A DNA stretch of 20,947 nt. It comes from a virus. Below the pieces are notes generated by a model. It ran no database searches and was not told where the DNA came from. It saw nothing but the letters and a program-made list of their open reading frames with translations. The position numbers were made by a program, and so were the translations under genes. Shown piece after piece: positions 1 through 7,390 of this stretch. The stretch covers positions 1-20,947 of the IMG/VR virus record IMGVR_UViG_3300028027_000281, one strand, 5' to 3'. Numbering within the stretch: position 1 is the first letter of the stretch; every line of letters begins with the position of its first letter.

Positions 1-145
1 GCCTAGTATTGTTCAAATCAGATTCTTCTTCGGCTTGAGCAACTTGTGGTTTGCTAGAACCCAAACCGAATGTTTTTGCTATGGGTGAAACAACCCCCTT
101 TGAGGGGGCAACAGGCTTACCAGTAATGCCCTTTTTAATCACCAT
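1..145 (-). CDS. Partial hypothetical phage protein, cut by the left edge
   Basis: An open frame begins with ATG at 145 and runs off the left edge after 48 codons without a stop. The visible part is MVIKKGITGKPVAPSKGV followed by a Ser/Lys/Gly stretch and an acidic patch (AEEESD). It follows the 332-residue gene after 23 bases and lies on the same strand, as expected for the next gene of the late operon. I see no Shine-Dalgarno sequence in the gap. A CCCCCT/AGGGGG hairpin (94-108) falls inside the frame. Function is not recognisable; by position after the nozzle it could be another internal virion protein. The start is plausible but not proven. Confidence 0.55.
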   Translation of the reverse strand, partial: MVIKKGITGKPVAPSKGVVSPIAKTFGLGSSKPQVAQAEEESDLNNTR

Positions 146-168
146 ATATAATTAGCCAACCCGTTCTA

Positions 169-1167
169 TTAGTTGGTGAACTTGTTGCCCTTGGTACTTA
201 CAGGAATCTTGGGTCCCTTGGCTCCTTTGGCACCCTTTGGCTGTACTGGCACCACAACCTTCTGAGTTGCGTCCACACGAGCCTGACGAGCCGCTTCCTC
301 AGCCAACGCCTTGTTGGTAGCCAACTGAGCCAACTCATCAGCCAAAGTCTTATTAATCTTGGCTTGCTGAGTTTTCTGAAGTTCAGGCAACGCCACATCA
401 CGGACATAAGCACCATAATCAGAACCCAAAGCATTAAGAGCATCCATATTCGCTTTAGCAGCCTCAGCCCCACCAGCCACATTCTGTTGAGCAAAAGAAC
501 TCAACAAATTAGCCATCTCATTCTGCCTTGCAGAAGCCTCATCAATCTGTGCTGTCCCTGCACCTTGTCCACGCAAAGCAGCAAGCAACGGATTTTCACC
601 AGCAAGAGCAGGACCAGCCAACTGAACATTACTATAAGCCTTGCTAGGGATTTGCCCTGCGGCAAATTCCGCTAAAGCCTTCTTGATGTCTCCACCCGAA
701 CTAGCAATCTGCTTTTCCAACTCACCAGTAGCCGCAAGTTGCTCTGCTTCAGCGGCACTAGTAAGAGTGTCATATTTACCTGTAAGACGGTCCAAAGTTT
801 GTTGCAACTCTTGCATCGGGGTTATAACAGTACGATTATCTTTTGTACCTTTTCCACCAGTATTATATGCTGGCATGGCATTAGGGTCAACTGTCCCCTT
901 TGGGGCGGTTGCATAACCGCCACCAGCAGTAGTAATAATAGGTTGACCAGCAGTAATACCTTTAGCAAGTTTTTTTTCACCAGTTGGTACGCCATCCTGA
1001 TAAATAGGAACTGGCTCTTTAATAAGTCTTTTTTGCTCTTTCATCGCTGTTTGGCGCAACTTGTTTTCTTCAAGTTGTGCCGCATTATGTTTAGCCATAG
1101 CAATAGCCTTATCGGCTTCGTCAAGGTTTACAACACGACCAGTTTTAGAATCAAACACAACACCCAT
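169..1167 (-). CDS. Coiled-coil-prone virion protein, possible ejection protein
   Basis: A 332-residue protein starting at an ATG that shares its A with the TAA of the upstream gene (TAATG). It is rich in Ala, Gln, Lys and Glu. Residues 20-60 and 120-165 look like charged helices, the middle (about 165-255) is Ala/Gly/Gln-rich, and the C-terminal tail is basic (PKGAKGAKGPKIPVSTKGN). No catalytic motif is visible. In short-tailed phages the genes after the nozzle gene commonly encode internal virion proteins that are ejected with the DNA, and the helical composition fits that. This is inference from position and composition. It could instead be a minor tail component. Confidence 0.75.
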   Translation of the reverse strand: MGVVFDSKTGRVVNLDEADKAIAMAKHNAAQLEENKLRQTAMKEQKRLIKEPVPIYQDGVPTGEKKLAKGITAGQPIITTAGGGYATAPKGTVDPNAMPAYNTGGKGTKDNRTVITPMQELQQTLDRLTGKYDTLTSAAEAEQLAATGELEKQIASSGGDIKKALAEFAAGQIPSKAYSNVQLAGPALAGENPLLAALRGQGAGTAQIDEASARQNEMANLLSSFAQQNVAGGAEAAKANMDALNALGSDYGAYVRDVALPELQKTQQAKINKTLADELAQLATNKALAEEAARQARVDATQKVVVPVQPKGAKGAKGPKIPVSTKGNKFTN

Positions 1168-1598
1168 TAGTAACTCCCCAAATCCTTAAGAGTCAAAGCG
1201 GTCTGCAAAATTTCATTCTGCTTCTGACGATTCTGGTCAGCGATATACTGCTCTAACTCATTCTGACTATTAGCCTCATCCAAAGCAATACGGTTCAATT
1301 CTTCTTGCAAAGACATTTCTGCACCACCAATATCTTTTTGCAATCCAGCCGCATACTTCTCTAAACCTGCACGCTGAATACCACTAGCCACATTAGGACC
1401 AGCCAAACCACGCTGACCAAAAGAAGCAGCAAACGGTTGAAAACCCTCAAGACCCTGTTGACGCACATCTGCGATATTGCGTGTTCCACGCATCTGTCCA
1501 AGCAATGCTGCCTGCTGGTTAGCCAACGAACGCTGCTTAGTCGCAGCCTTCTTGTTCGTTATATTATATTCATATTGACCTAGGAATGGGGCAGCCAT
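1167..1598 (-). CDS. Helical virion protein, possible ejection or tail-hub component
   Basis: A 143-residue protein from ATG 1598, three bases after the stop of the 48-residue gene; its stop overlaps the next start as TAATG. The N-terminal half is Gln/Gly/Ala-rich with an FGQRGLAGPNVASG segment near residues 60-74. The C-terminal half (about 85-135) is a long amphipathic, probably coiled-coil helix. Similar Gln- and Ala-rich helical proteins are common just after nozzle genes in podovirus-type genomes, where they tend to be internal virion proteins. I recognise no domain, so the role rests on context. Confidence 0.72.
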   Translation of the reverse strand: MAAPFLGQYEYNITNKKAATKQRSLANQQAALLGQMRGTRNIADVRQQGLEGFQPFAASFGQRGLAGPNVASGIQRAGLEKYAAGLQKDIGGAEMSLQEELNRIALDEANSQNELEQYIADQNRQKQNEILQTALTLKDLGSY

Positions 1599-1601
1599 AA
1601 T

Positions 1602-1748
1602 TTACCTCTGAGGATTATTCTGTTGTTCAAGTTTTGTTAAAGCCATTTCAATGCGTTGCAGTTCTTCTTGCAAACTGGTGAATATCAGTTGCAAAGCATC
1701 TTTGTCGGTACCTACTAGCACGGACAAGAAGGGTGTTTGCCAAGCCAT
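1602..1748 (-). CDS. Small 48-residue phage protein with C-terminal helix
   Basis: This short frame fills the only sizeable gap between the nozzle gene and the next gene. The ATG lies two bases after the nozzle stop, and its TAA ends three bases before the next ATG. The product starts MAWQTPFLSVLVGTDKDALQ and continues as a Leu/Glu/Gln-rich helix (about residues 18-44). The tight fit at both ends and the heptad-like leucines support a real gene. Function is unknown; it may be a small virion subunit or a partner of the two helical proteins that follow. Confidence 0.6.
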   Translation of the reverse strand: MAWQTPFLSVLVGTDKDALQLIFTSLQEELQRIEMALTKLEQQNNPQR

Positions 1749-1750
1749 AA

Positions 1751-3358
1751 TTATCCCTTAACCCTTCGTGCTTGATACTTCAAACCAATACTGTTAATAC
1801 CCCACTGTTTTGCAAGTGGTCCAATGAACTCCAGTTGAATTGACCGTGCCAAACCGAGGTTGCGTCCAGCAACCACGGTTGAACTGATTGCGCCAACAGA
1901 CCAGTCCTCACCCCAGTTACCTGAGTCCCAAATCAAACCATCAGTTTTTGGTGTTTGATTCAGGTTAAAGATTTTGCGTTCGTTACCAGCACCCTCGGAG
2001 AAGTCATGGTAAACCTTGACAGTTATGTCTTGTGGTGTGTCTGCTTCTTTGACAACGAAGTCTGGTCGGCGGAACATTTTCTTCTGCATATAAGACCCAC
2101 CATCAAACCAACGAGTTTTATAATATGATTCAAATGGAACATTGGTTCCAGTTATGTCGTCATACTCTTGACCATAAAGGTCAACTTTCATAACATATGG
2201 TTGAGTTGGATGGCACATCAAACGAAACTCATTATTTGATGCGTCAGTATATTCACAACCAGAAATCAAACCATAACCATCAGCAGTACTGAACCGTGTG
2301 AAAACACCATTACGAACAGATGGGTCCAACACAAAGTTTGTTGTCGCAACTGTCTGTGCTGTTTCCGTTGAATACGGAACACTCAGCCACACACGCCTGC
2401 CAATCCAACTAACAGTAATAGCATTAGCAGCCGCAGCATTAATATAACCCAAGTCAATTGCTGGACGAATCTGTTCAAACATGTCCTGAATAGTTGAACC
2501 ATTATAATAATGCAAACCTTTATTGTTTGAATACCAGTAAACACCGTTTTCTGTTTGCGCAATGCAATGATGAGCAAAACAACCAATAGTGCTGGTTAGT
2601 TCAACGATACGGAAGTTGCTGTTGGTGTAACCAAACAGCACATAAATTGCGTGAGGCTTAAAGATAACTAGTTGACCATTAACAACAGCCAAACCAGTAA
2701 TACCTTGCCCGCCACCATTCAAATCAAAGTAATGGTTCGCATCCCAGTTATCAGGAACATTCTCCAACGAATAACGCAACCTGTTGGGATAATTCACACC
2801 ATCTTCAAGAGTGTTAGCAACAAACATTTTATTAGCATGGACAATGATATGTTCACTAACAGGCATCTTATGTGAGCCATCTGGCGTAGCCTGCCAAGCG
2901 TTAGGGTTAGTGCCAGACGGTGTTAAACCACTCGCATAAGTGTCACCATTAGTCCAACTATAACTACCAGTACCACTAGCACCAGTAACCATATACATAG
3001 TCAAACCCCACTGTGCCATACACGCACCATGAGGACTGTTAGATATAACATCAACACCAGCACTAGATTGTAGAACGCTGAAGTTGCCACCACTTGATTT
3101 ATAAACTCTGTTGTTATTTGTTAAAAACAACTGTCTAGTAGTACCAGTAAAAGGATAAAGTTTGTCTGGAGCCCAAGTTGCGGCAACAGGACTAGTGTGG
3201 AATCGTTGTTGCGCACCACGGCTAAAGATTCCACCTCGTGGGTCAATCTCCACATTTAACATGTCAGGCGACTCAAAAGAAGACAACTGAAACTGGTCAG
3301 CACGATAATTTATGCCGCCAGTAAAATCACTCAGTTCCGTTATGTTTATGCCAGCCAC
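1751..3358 (-). CDS. Tail nozzle / tail tubular protein B-like
   Basis: A 535-residue beta-rich protein. The start is GTG at 3358 (MAGINITELSDFTGGIN), eight bases after the adaptor stop, with an AGG about nine bases upstream. The opening, where a short strand is followed by FTGGINYRADQFQL and then MLNVEIDPRGGIFSRGAQQR, is typical of the podovirus nozzle family (T7 gp12 and P22 gp10 type), which forms the tail tube below the adaptor ring and carries a beta-propeller-like body. Repeated aromatic/Gly strands (residues 80-330) agree. The position directly after the adaptor gene supports the call. Family assignment is from pattern memory, not alignment. Confidence 0.85.
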   Translation of the reverse strand: MAGINITELSDFTGGINYRADQFQLSSFESPDMLNVEIDPRGGIFSRGAQQRFHTSPVAATWAPDKLYPFTGTTRQLFLTNNNRVYKSSGGNFSVLQSSAGVDVISNSPHGACMAQWGLTMYMVTGASGTGSYSWTNGDTYASGLTPSGTNPNAWQATPDGSHKMPVSEHIIVHANKMFVANTLEDGVNYPNRLRYSLENVPDNWDANHYFDLNGGGQGITGLAVVNGQLVIFKPHAIYVLFGYTNSNFRIVELTSTIGCFAHHCIAQTENGVYWYSNNKGLHYYNGSTIQDMFEQIRPAIDLGYINAAAANAITVSWIGRRVWLSVPYSTETAQTVATTNFVLDPSVRNGVFTRFSTADGYGLISGCEYTDASNNEFRLMCHPTQPYVMKVDLYGQEYDDITGTNVPFESYYKTRWFDGGSYMQKKMFRRPDFVVKEADTPQDITVKVYHDFSEGAGNERKIFNLNQTPKTDGLIWDSGNWGEDWSVGAISSTVVAGRNLGLARSIQLEFIGPLAKQWGINSIGLKYQARRVKG

Positions 3359-3366
3359 AAATAAAC

Positions 3367-4083
3367 CTAGGCGTTATCTTGCAAATTACGACCCATGTTC
3401 AACATCCAACCATTAAAGGTAGGACGACCAGTGGTCTTACCTGCGGAAAGACGCATATGAGCATGGCTGGTTGGTTTCATGATTGCTGTCCGTGCTAGTT
3501 GAACACCCTCATCAAAAGAACGCTTATATTCGGCTGCCATAGCAGAGTCCTCAAGACGCTGATACACACGACTGCAAGCATAATAAACTAAAGCAAAATG
3601 CAAACTAGGAGCAGCGTCAACAACATCATCTTCGCCAATCCAATCCGTAGGCTCACGATACGCACGAACCTGCAAAGTTCGTGCAGTCTCAGGCTTCGGG
3701 AAAAGATGAATTTTGCCTTCCCACACAGCATAAAACAACGGGTCACCAGCCGTGTCATACGAACCAATATAGGTTCGTTCAGCCTCATCATAACCCACCA
3801 TGTCCAACCTGAAACCAACACCACTAGGGTCAACAATAGAAATGACCTCACTAATTGGGTCACCAGTAAAAGAAGAAATACTGTAAGACTTCTGTTCAGC
3901 AATCGTGTTAAAAGTAAACGACTTCTCTAGGAAATTCCAACGCTTCTCAAGGTCCAGAATACGGTAGTAGCCGTCACGAATATACAGGTTCAACAGCGAA
4001 TCAGGCAAGTCTTCAATGTCAAGGTCTGTGATGTCACGAACCGTTTGACGCAACTCCGTTGCCGTCATCGTCTGATAAGCCAT
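3367..4083 (-). CDS. Head-tail adaptor / tail tubular protein A-like
   Basis: A 238-residue protein from ATG 4083, whose A is shared with the stop of the upstream gene. The N-terminal helices (TATELRQTVRDITDL, then LLNLYIRDGYYRILDLEKRW) and the central beta segment (residues 60-140, with FYAVWEGKIHLFPKP) match the podovirus adaptor family (T7 gp11, P22 gp4, and phage gp6-like adaptors). These proteins form a dodecameric ring joining portal to nozzle. A second helical block (about 158-205) includes YYACSRVYQRLED. It lies immediately before the nozzle gene, the usual order. Confidence in the general role is high; the exact subfamily is not settled. Confidence 0.85.
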   Translation of the reverse strand: MAYQTMTATELRQTVRDITDLDIEDLPDSLLNLYIRDGYYRILDLEKRWNFLEKSFTFNTIAEQKSYSISSFTGDPISEVISIVDPSGVGFRLDMVGYDEAERTYIGSYDTAGDPLFYAVWEGKIHLFPKPETARTLQVRAYREPTDWIGEDDVVDAAPSLHFALVYYACSRVYQRLEDSAMAAEYKRSFDEGVQLARTAIMKPTSHAHMRLSAGKTTGRPTFNGWMLNMGRNLQDNA

Positions 4084-4307
4084 TAGTCCTCAACCTTCTT
4101 GCTTACGCCCTTCATATGACCTGCGCACAATTCTTGTCCACGCACACGGTTGGCACCACAGGTGTCATCGTTTCCTGAGCATTTGTCACCACGCCCCACA
4201 TAGGGTGCGGAGGCGGCAGCAAGTTGTGCGCCAGCCACCGCACTTAAACGCTGGAAGTTCTGAGGAGTTCCATAATAGGCATGTGCAGGGACAGAGTTAT
4301 TGTTCAT
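4083..4307 (-). CDS. Small Cys/His protein, probable zinc binder
   Basis: A 74-residue protein read from ATG 4307. In-frame GTG 4310 and TTG 4313 are alternatives; ATG is preferred. The N-terminal half is Ala-rich (LSAVAGAQLAAASA). The C-terminal half holds C43, C50, C61 and H64 in the order DKCSGNDDTCGANRVRGQELCAGH (broken here only for length), a spacing that could hold one zinc ion. Its stop overlaps the adaptor start as TAATG, so it belongs to the head-tail block. Short proteins with the pattern Cys-GNDDTC-Cys-x2-His occur in other phages without known function. It could be a virion decoration or an assembly factor. Confidence 0.75.
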   Translation of the reverse strand: MNNNSVPAHAYYGTPQNFQRLSAVAGAQLAAASAPYVGRGDKCSGNDDTCGANRVRGQELCAGHMKGVSKKVED

Positions 4308-4333
4308 CACCAATAGGCGAGATGTTCCTTAAA

Positions 4334-4900
4334 TTAGCCTTTTTGGCTATCCATCCATAACTTTAAGATATTCTTAATATCATTAGGAAGCATACCGCCA
4401 GCAACCTTGGCACCCATAGCACCAGTCTTCTTGGCACCCTTAACAGCACCTGCACCACCCAGTGGTGCTAAAGAGAACAAAGCATTAGCAAAATCACCTG
4501 CATTGCCTGCCTTGCCACTTGGGTTGCCACCAGCAATGTTGCGGATTGCATCCGCACCAAACCATTGCCCAATACCGCTGGAGGTTATAGCGTTAGCCAA
4601 GTTGCCCGCAATGTCCATGCCACGAAGCGTGTAAGGATTATTTATAACATCCAACCCACTCATAGCCATAGCCTTGTTCTGACCTTTTCCAGCCTGAGAA
4701 AAGTCAGTTGTGGGATTAAAGATTTGGTTCAAATACTTTTCAGCCTCAGGACCAATAAGTTGATTTTTGGCAACGGTGGCTACCTCCGCAGCCCCCTTCT
4801 TAACTTTCTTTGCACCCGACTTTACAGCAGGGACAACATTAGCGGGGGCGATAAGCCCCAGCAAATCGTTAATAGAGAACTGCGGTTGCGCCTTAGCCAC
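4334..4900 (-). CDS. Ala/Gly-rich virion-associated protein
   Basis: A 188-residue protein starting with GTG at 4900 (MAKAQPQFSINDLLGLIAP), two bases after the previous stop. The N-terminus carries SINDLLG at residues 9-15, followed by AVKSGAKKVKKG, which looks like a degenerate copy of the GIDDI-K motif of the three preceding proteins. The rest is Ala/Gly-rich with weakly hydrophobic helices (LRGMDIAGNLANAITSSGIGQWFG and DFANALFSLAPLGGAGAVKGAKK), possibly membrane-active. By position and composition it may be packaged in the capsid and released with the DNA. No known domain is recognised. Confidence 0.72.
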   Translation of the reverse strand: MAKAQPQFSINDLLGLIAPANVVPAVKSGAKKVKKGAAEVATVAKNQLIGPEAEKYLNQIFNPTTDFSQAGKGQNKAMAMSGLDVINNPYTLRGMDIAGNLANAITSSGIGQWFGADAIRNIAGGNPSGKAGNAGDFANALFSLAPLGGAGAVKGAKKTGAMGAKVAGGMLPNDIKNILKLWMDSQKG

Positions 4901-4902
4901 AA

Positions 4903-5382
4903 TTACTTCTTGTTTGACTTCTTAGGAGCAGCAGCCTTCTTGGCGGCTGCACGCTTAGTGGTACGGGCTTGAACCTTCTTAGGTGCGTTAACACCACCAG
5001 CCTTATAGTTGGCTTCTTTCTTAATGCCTTGATTACGCTTCTTAACAAAGTACTCGGTTGGTCGGGCTTCAACCTTGCGACCCAAACCTTCAGCACGCTT
5101 AACTGAAGAACCAGCAACTTTTTTAGCCGCTTTTCCAGCCTTGCCACTTTTACCAGCAGCCTCATTAAGGTGACCAATGCGTCCACCAATCTTTGACCAC
5201 TGTGCCTGAGCCTGCTTCATAGCCCTAGGGTCTTGCATAGCAACTTCACCTGCACGGCGTAATTCACGCTCCATAGCACGCTTCTCAGGACCTGCTGCTG
5301 TTCTAGCAATCTTCCGTTCCAAAGCCCTGACGGCTTTGGCTCCACCCTTGAGAATATCGTCAATACCTTTTTTCTGTGCCAT
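4903..5382 (-). CDS. Highly basic virion-associated protein, GIDDI motif (copy 3)
   Basis: A 159-residue protein starting with ATG at 5382, overlapping the previous stop as TAATG. It begins MAQKKGIDDILKGGAKAV, with the shared motif at residues 6-12. Residues 15-60 form a charged Arg/Glu-rich helix, then comes a Gly/Lys/Ala segment, and the tail (about 140-159) is Lys/Ala/Pro-rich, like histone H1 tails. The composition suggests DNA binding or condensation inside the head; this is inference. It sits third in a run of basic genes after the capsid gene. Confidence 0.75.
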   Translation of the reverse strand: MAQKKGIDDILKGGAKAVRALERKIARTAAGPEKRAMERELRRAGEVAMQDPRAMKQAQAQWSKIGGRIGHLNEAAGKSGKAGKAAKKVAGSSVKRAEGLGRKVEARPTEYFVKKRNQGIKKEANYKAGGVNAPKKVQARTTKRAAAKKAAAPKKSNKK

Positions 5383-5672
5383 TACTTGTAAGTTCCTTTT
5401 GAGCCGAAACGGTTATACTGTACTTTGTGTTGCTTCACAACACGCTTAGTAACAGCCTTGGATTCTTTCTTTGATTTACCCAAACCGATATTATGTTCCA
5501 TAATTTCGCCCTTGAGTTTCTTGATTTCTGGCTTGGACATCTTGCCACCAGACTTGCCAGCCTTATGCTTAACAACAGCCTTCTTAATGATTGTTGCGCC
5601 AGCCTTGATAATGTCGTCAATGCCTTCTGGCTTTGAGTTCAGTTCAATAGCCTTCTTCTTTACTGTTGCCAT
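5382..5672 (-). CDS. Lysine-rich small protein, GIDDI motif (copy 2)
   Basis: A 96-residue protein, start ATG 5672 and stop 5382, both joined to the neighbours by TAATG overlaps. Residues 17-23 are GIDDIIK, followed by AGATIIKKAVVKHKAGKSGGK. Lysine is by far the commonest residue. The C-terminus (TKRVVKQHKVQYNRFGSKGTYK) is basic and aromatic. No domain is recognised. The motif sits after a 16-residue basic leader, whereas copy 3 has only five leader residues, so the motif rather than the leader seems conserved. Probable nucleic-acid-binding capsid protein, by inference. Confidence 0.72.
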   Translation of the reverse strand: MATVKKKAIELNSKPEGIDDIIKAGATIIKKAVVKHKAGKSGGKMSKPEIKKLKGEIMEHNIGLGKSKKESKAVTKRVVKQHKVQYNRFGSKGTYK

Positions 5673-6004
5673 TATCGTCTTCCTGACTTTACTTTTCGTG
5701 GTTTCATATTAACAAAACTGTTTACTGCTTTTCTTTCACCCATATGTTGAGTAAATGTTTTTCCAACAAGTCGTTCCATCTTCTTAACTTCTTGTTCTGC
5801 CTCACGAGCAACATTATATTCAGACGCACGCTTTCTACTAGCAGCATTATACTTACTAGCCTTTTTAAGTTGCTTTGCTGTGTTCTTTGTTGGCACAGCC
5901 TTTTGCTTAACAACTTTCTTCAATGCTTTGGCAATTGGCTTAACAATATCGTCAATGCCCTGAGCCTTTTCAATAGCGGGTTTACGCTTCTTTGATGTTG
6001 CCAT
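5672..6004 (-). CDS. Lysine-rich small protein, GIDDI motif (copy 1)
   Basis: A 110-residue protein from ATG 6004, two bases after the previous stop. Residues 16-22 are GIDDIVK, followed by PIAKALKKVVKQKAV, an amphipathic basic helix. A second helical stretch (about 45-80: KYNAASRKRASEYNVAREAE) and the end (MKPRKVKSGRR) are also basic. It is the first of three consecutive genes sharing this N-terminal block, placed right behind the capsid gene region. By analogy with T4 internal head proteins, which share a capsid-targeting sequence, the motif could direct packaging into the prohead. That comparison is mine and untested. Confidence 0.72.
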   Translation of the reverse strand: MATSKKRKPAIEKAQGIDDIVKPIAKALKKVVKQKAVPTKNTAKQLKKASKYNAASRKRASEYNVAREAEQEVKKMERLVGKTFTQHMGERKAVNSFVNMKPRKVKSGRR

Positions 6005-6006
6005 AA

Positions 6007-6363
6007 TTAAAACTGCTTTCTTGGTTTTCTTGGTTTTGGTACAACTCCACGAACTGCTTTACCGAGTTTTTGCTTTGGCTTCCCAAAGTCTTTCATAAAC
6101 TTCGGAATAGTCAACTCATCTTTCTTAGGCTTACGAGGATTCCGAGGCTTCAATGGAACCATGTTGTCAAGAGCCTCTTTTTGTTTTGGGGTCAAAGGTT
6201 TGCGAGGCATCTGACGACCTTTTGTCCCTGCTGCTTTTGACAAGCCACGCTGAGCCATACGACCCGAAGCATCTTCCTTACTTGGCTTCATCCTCTTTGC
6301 CTTAGCGGCAGCAGCCATACCCTTAGGGGTATAAGGATATTCTTTTCCGTCAACATTCGGCAT
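6007..6363 (-). CDS. Basic conserved phage protein (MPNVDGKEYPYTPKG type)
   Basis: A 118-residue, very basic protein starting at ATG 6363 behind an AGGAG ribosome site (about 6372-6376). Its opening MPNVDGKEYPYTPKGMAAA is a recurring N-terminus of small basic proteins beside capsid genes in many uncultured phages. The rest is Lys/Pro/Arg-rich (for example LKPRNPRKPKKDE and VVPKPRKPRKQF). It lacks the GIDDI motif of the next three genes. The composition suggests contact with nucleic acid, or with the capsid's inner surface. Function unknown. Confidence 0.75.
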   Translation of the reverse strand: MPNVDGKEYPYTPKGMAAAAKAKRMKPSKEDASGRMAQRGLSKAAGTKGRQMPRKPLTPKQKEALDNMVPLKPRNPRKPKKDELTIPKFMKDFGKPKQKLGKAVRGVVPKPRKPRKQF

Positions 6364-6384
6364 TATGATTTTCTCCTAAATAGA

Positions 6385-6412
6385 AATGGTGGGGGATTTC
6401 TCCCCCACCATT
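6385..6412 (-). terminator. 12-bp stem-loop after the major capsid gene
   Basis: On the minus transcript the sequence AATGGTGGGGGA pairs perfectly with TCCCCCACCATT around a GAAA tetraloop (GNRA type). It sits in the 72-base gap between the capsid gene and the next gene. The bases after it (TTCTATTT) are only partly U-rich, so it could be a leaky terminator that lowers expression of the downstream genes, or an RNA end that protects or processes capsid mRNA. Confidence 0.6.
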
Positions 6413-6435
6413 ACCAGTTTGTTCCCAAGACCCAA

Positions 6436-7374
6436 TTAGGCGGTCTTAGCGGTCAACTTGCCTTGCTTCTTACGGTTGCGGCAGGTCAAGTTACCGTAGC
6501 ACATGATAAGTGCATAACGGGCATCCAAGTTTTCTGGACGCACAAACTGTGTCTGCGAGAACCACTTGCCTGAGTGACCAACAAGCGTCAGGTACTTGCT
6601 GTTGATGAAGAACATGTTGCCCGTAGGAGCAGCAGTATCATAAACAACAGGAGCAGCCTTGAACAACAGGTTCTGGAATCCAGCATCTGCGGTCTTGGTG
6701 TCCGTGTAACGGAGTTGTGGTTGGAGCAATGCCTCGTACTTTTCAAACAAGGTACGGGTGGTCAGAATCAAGTCTGGGCGGTCGTTACCAACAGAAACGC
6801 TGTTGTAAGCCGTTGCCATCTGTGCGAGGGTCAAAGCACCTGCGGTGTTTTCCTCGTATGAACGCCAGTACTCGTTACCTGCGGTAGCCGAGTTGATTCC
6901 ACCAACGGTGTTGCCTGATTCAATCAAGTTGCCAAGACCGTTCCAGTTCTTTCCGCTGTTGCCAGTTCCGTCTGAGAAGAACATTGCGTTGAAACCTTCA
7001 CGCATTGACTCCTCAGCCTGCATGATTTTTGCTTCCAACAGGTTAATGATTTCCTGTTCGCCGTTGTTCTTTGCTTCTTCAATACCGCTGATTGCGATGG
7101 ATGCAGCATACTGCTTCCATTCGTATTCAGCAGCCGAGATGCCGTCTTGTGCGGTCAACGAAATTGGGTCGTAACCTGAGTACGAAGCAACAGTTGAGTT
7201 CTGACCGTAGATGAGTGGCTCTACGATTTTGGTTCCGCCGTTAACCATACGAATACGACCATTTGACATGAGGTGGTTCGTAAGTACACGGTCGGTGAAC
7301 ACATTGTCCGTGAGTTGGTCACGGTAGTTTGCGAGTGTCGTTGACAACAGCGCATCAAAGTTTGGGTTTGACAT
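6436..7374 (-). CDS. Major capsid protein (HK97-fold type)
   Basis: A 312-residue protein from ATG 7374 behind a strong AAGGAG site. The N-terminal arm (LANYRDQLTDNVFTDRVL) leads into GTKIVEPLIYGQN and the acidic AEYEWKQYAASIAISG block, a pattern of phage capsid proteins with the HK97 fold. A long spine-like helix follows (NGEQEIINLLEAKIMQAEES, residues 104-123). The C-terminal part contains DLILTTRTLFEKYEALLQP, another usual capsid feature, and ends in a basic tail with RNRKKQGKLTAKTA. It lies directly after the scaffold gene and before a stem-loop, as expected for the most abundant virion protein. No maturation protease gene is visible nearby. Confidence 0.9.
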   Translation of the reverse strand: MSNPNFDALLSTTLANYRDQLTDNVFTDRVLTNHLMSNGRIRMVNGGTKIVEPLIYGQNSTVASYSGYDPISLTAQDGISAAEYEWKQYAASIAISGIEEAKNNGEQEIINLLEAKIMQAEESMREGFNAMFFSDGTGNSGKNWNGLGNLIESGNTVGGINSATAGNEYWRSYEENTAGALTLAQMATAYNSVSVGNDRPDLILTTRTLFEKYEALLQPQLRYTDTKTADAGFQNLLFKAAPVVYDTAAPTGNMFFINSKYLTLVGHSGKWFSQTQFVRPENLDARYALIMCYGNLTCRNRKKQGKLTAKTA

Positions 7375-7390
7375 TTTGTCTCCTTAAAGA

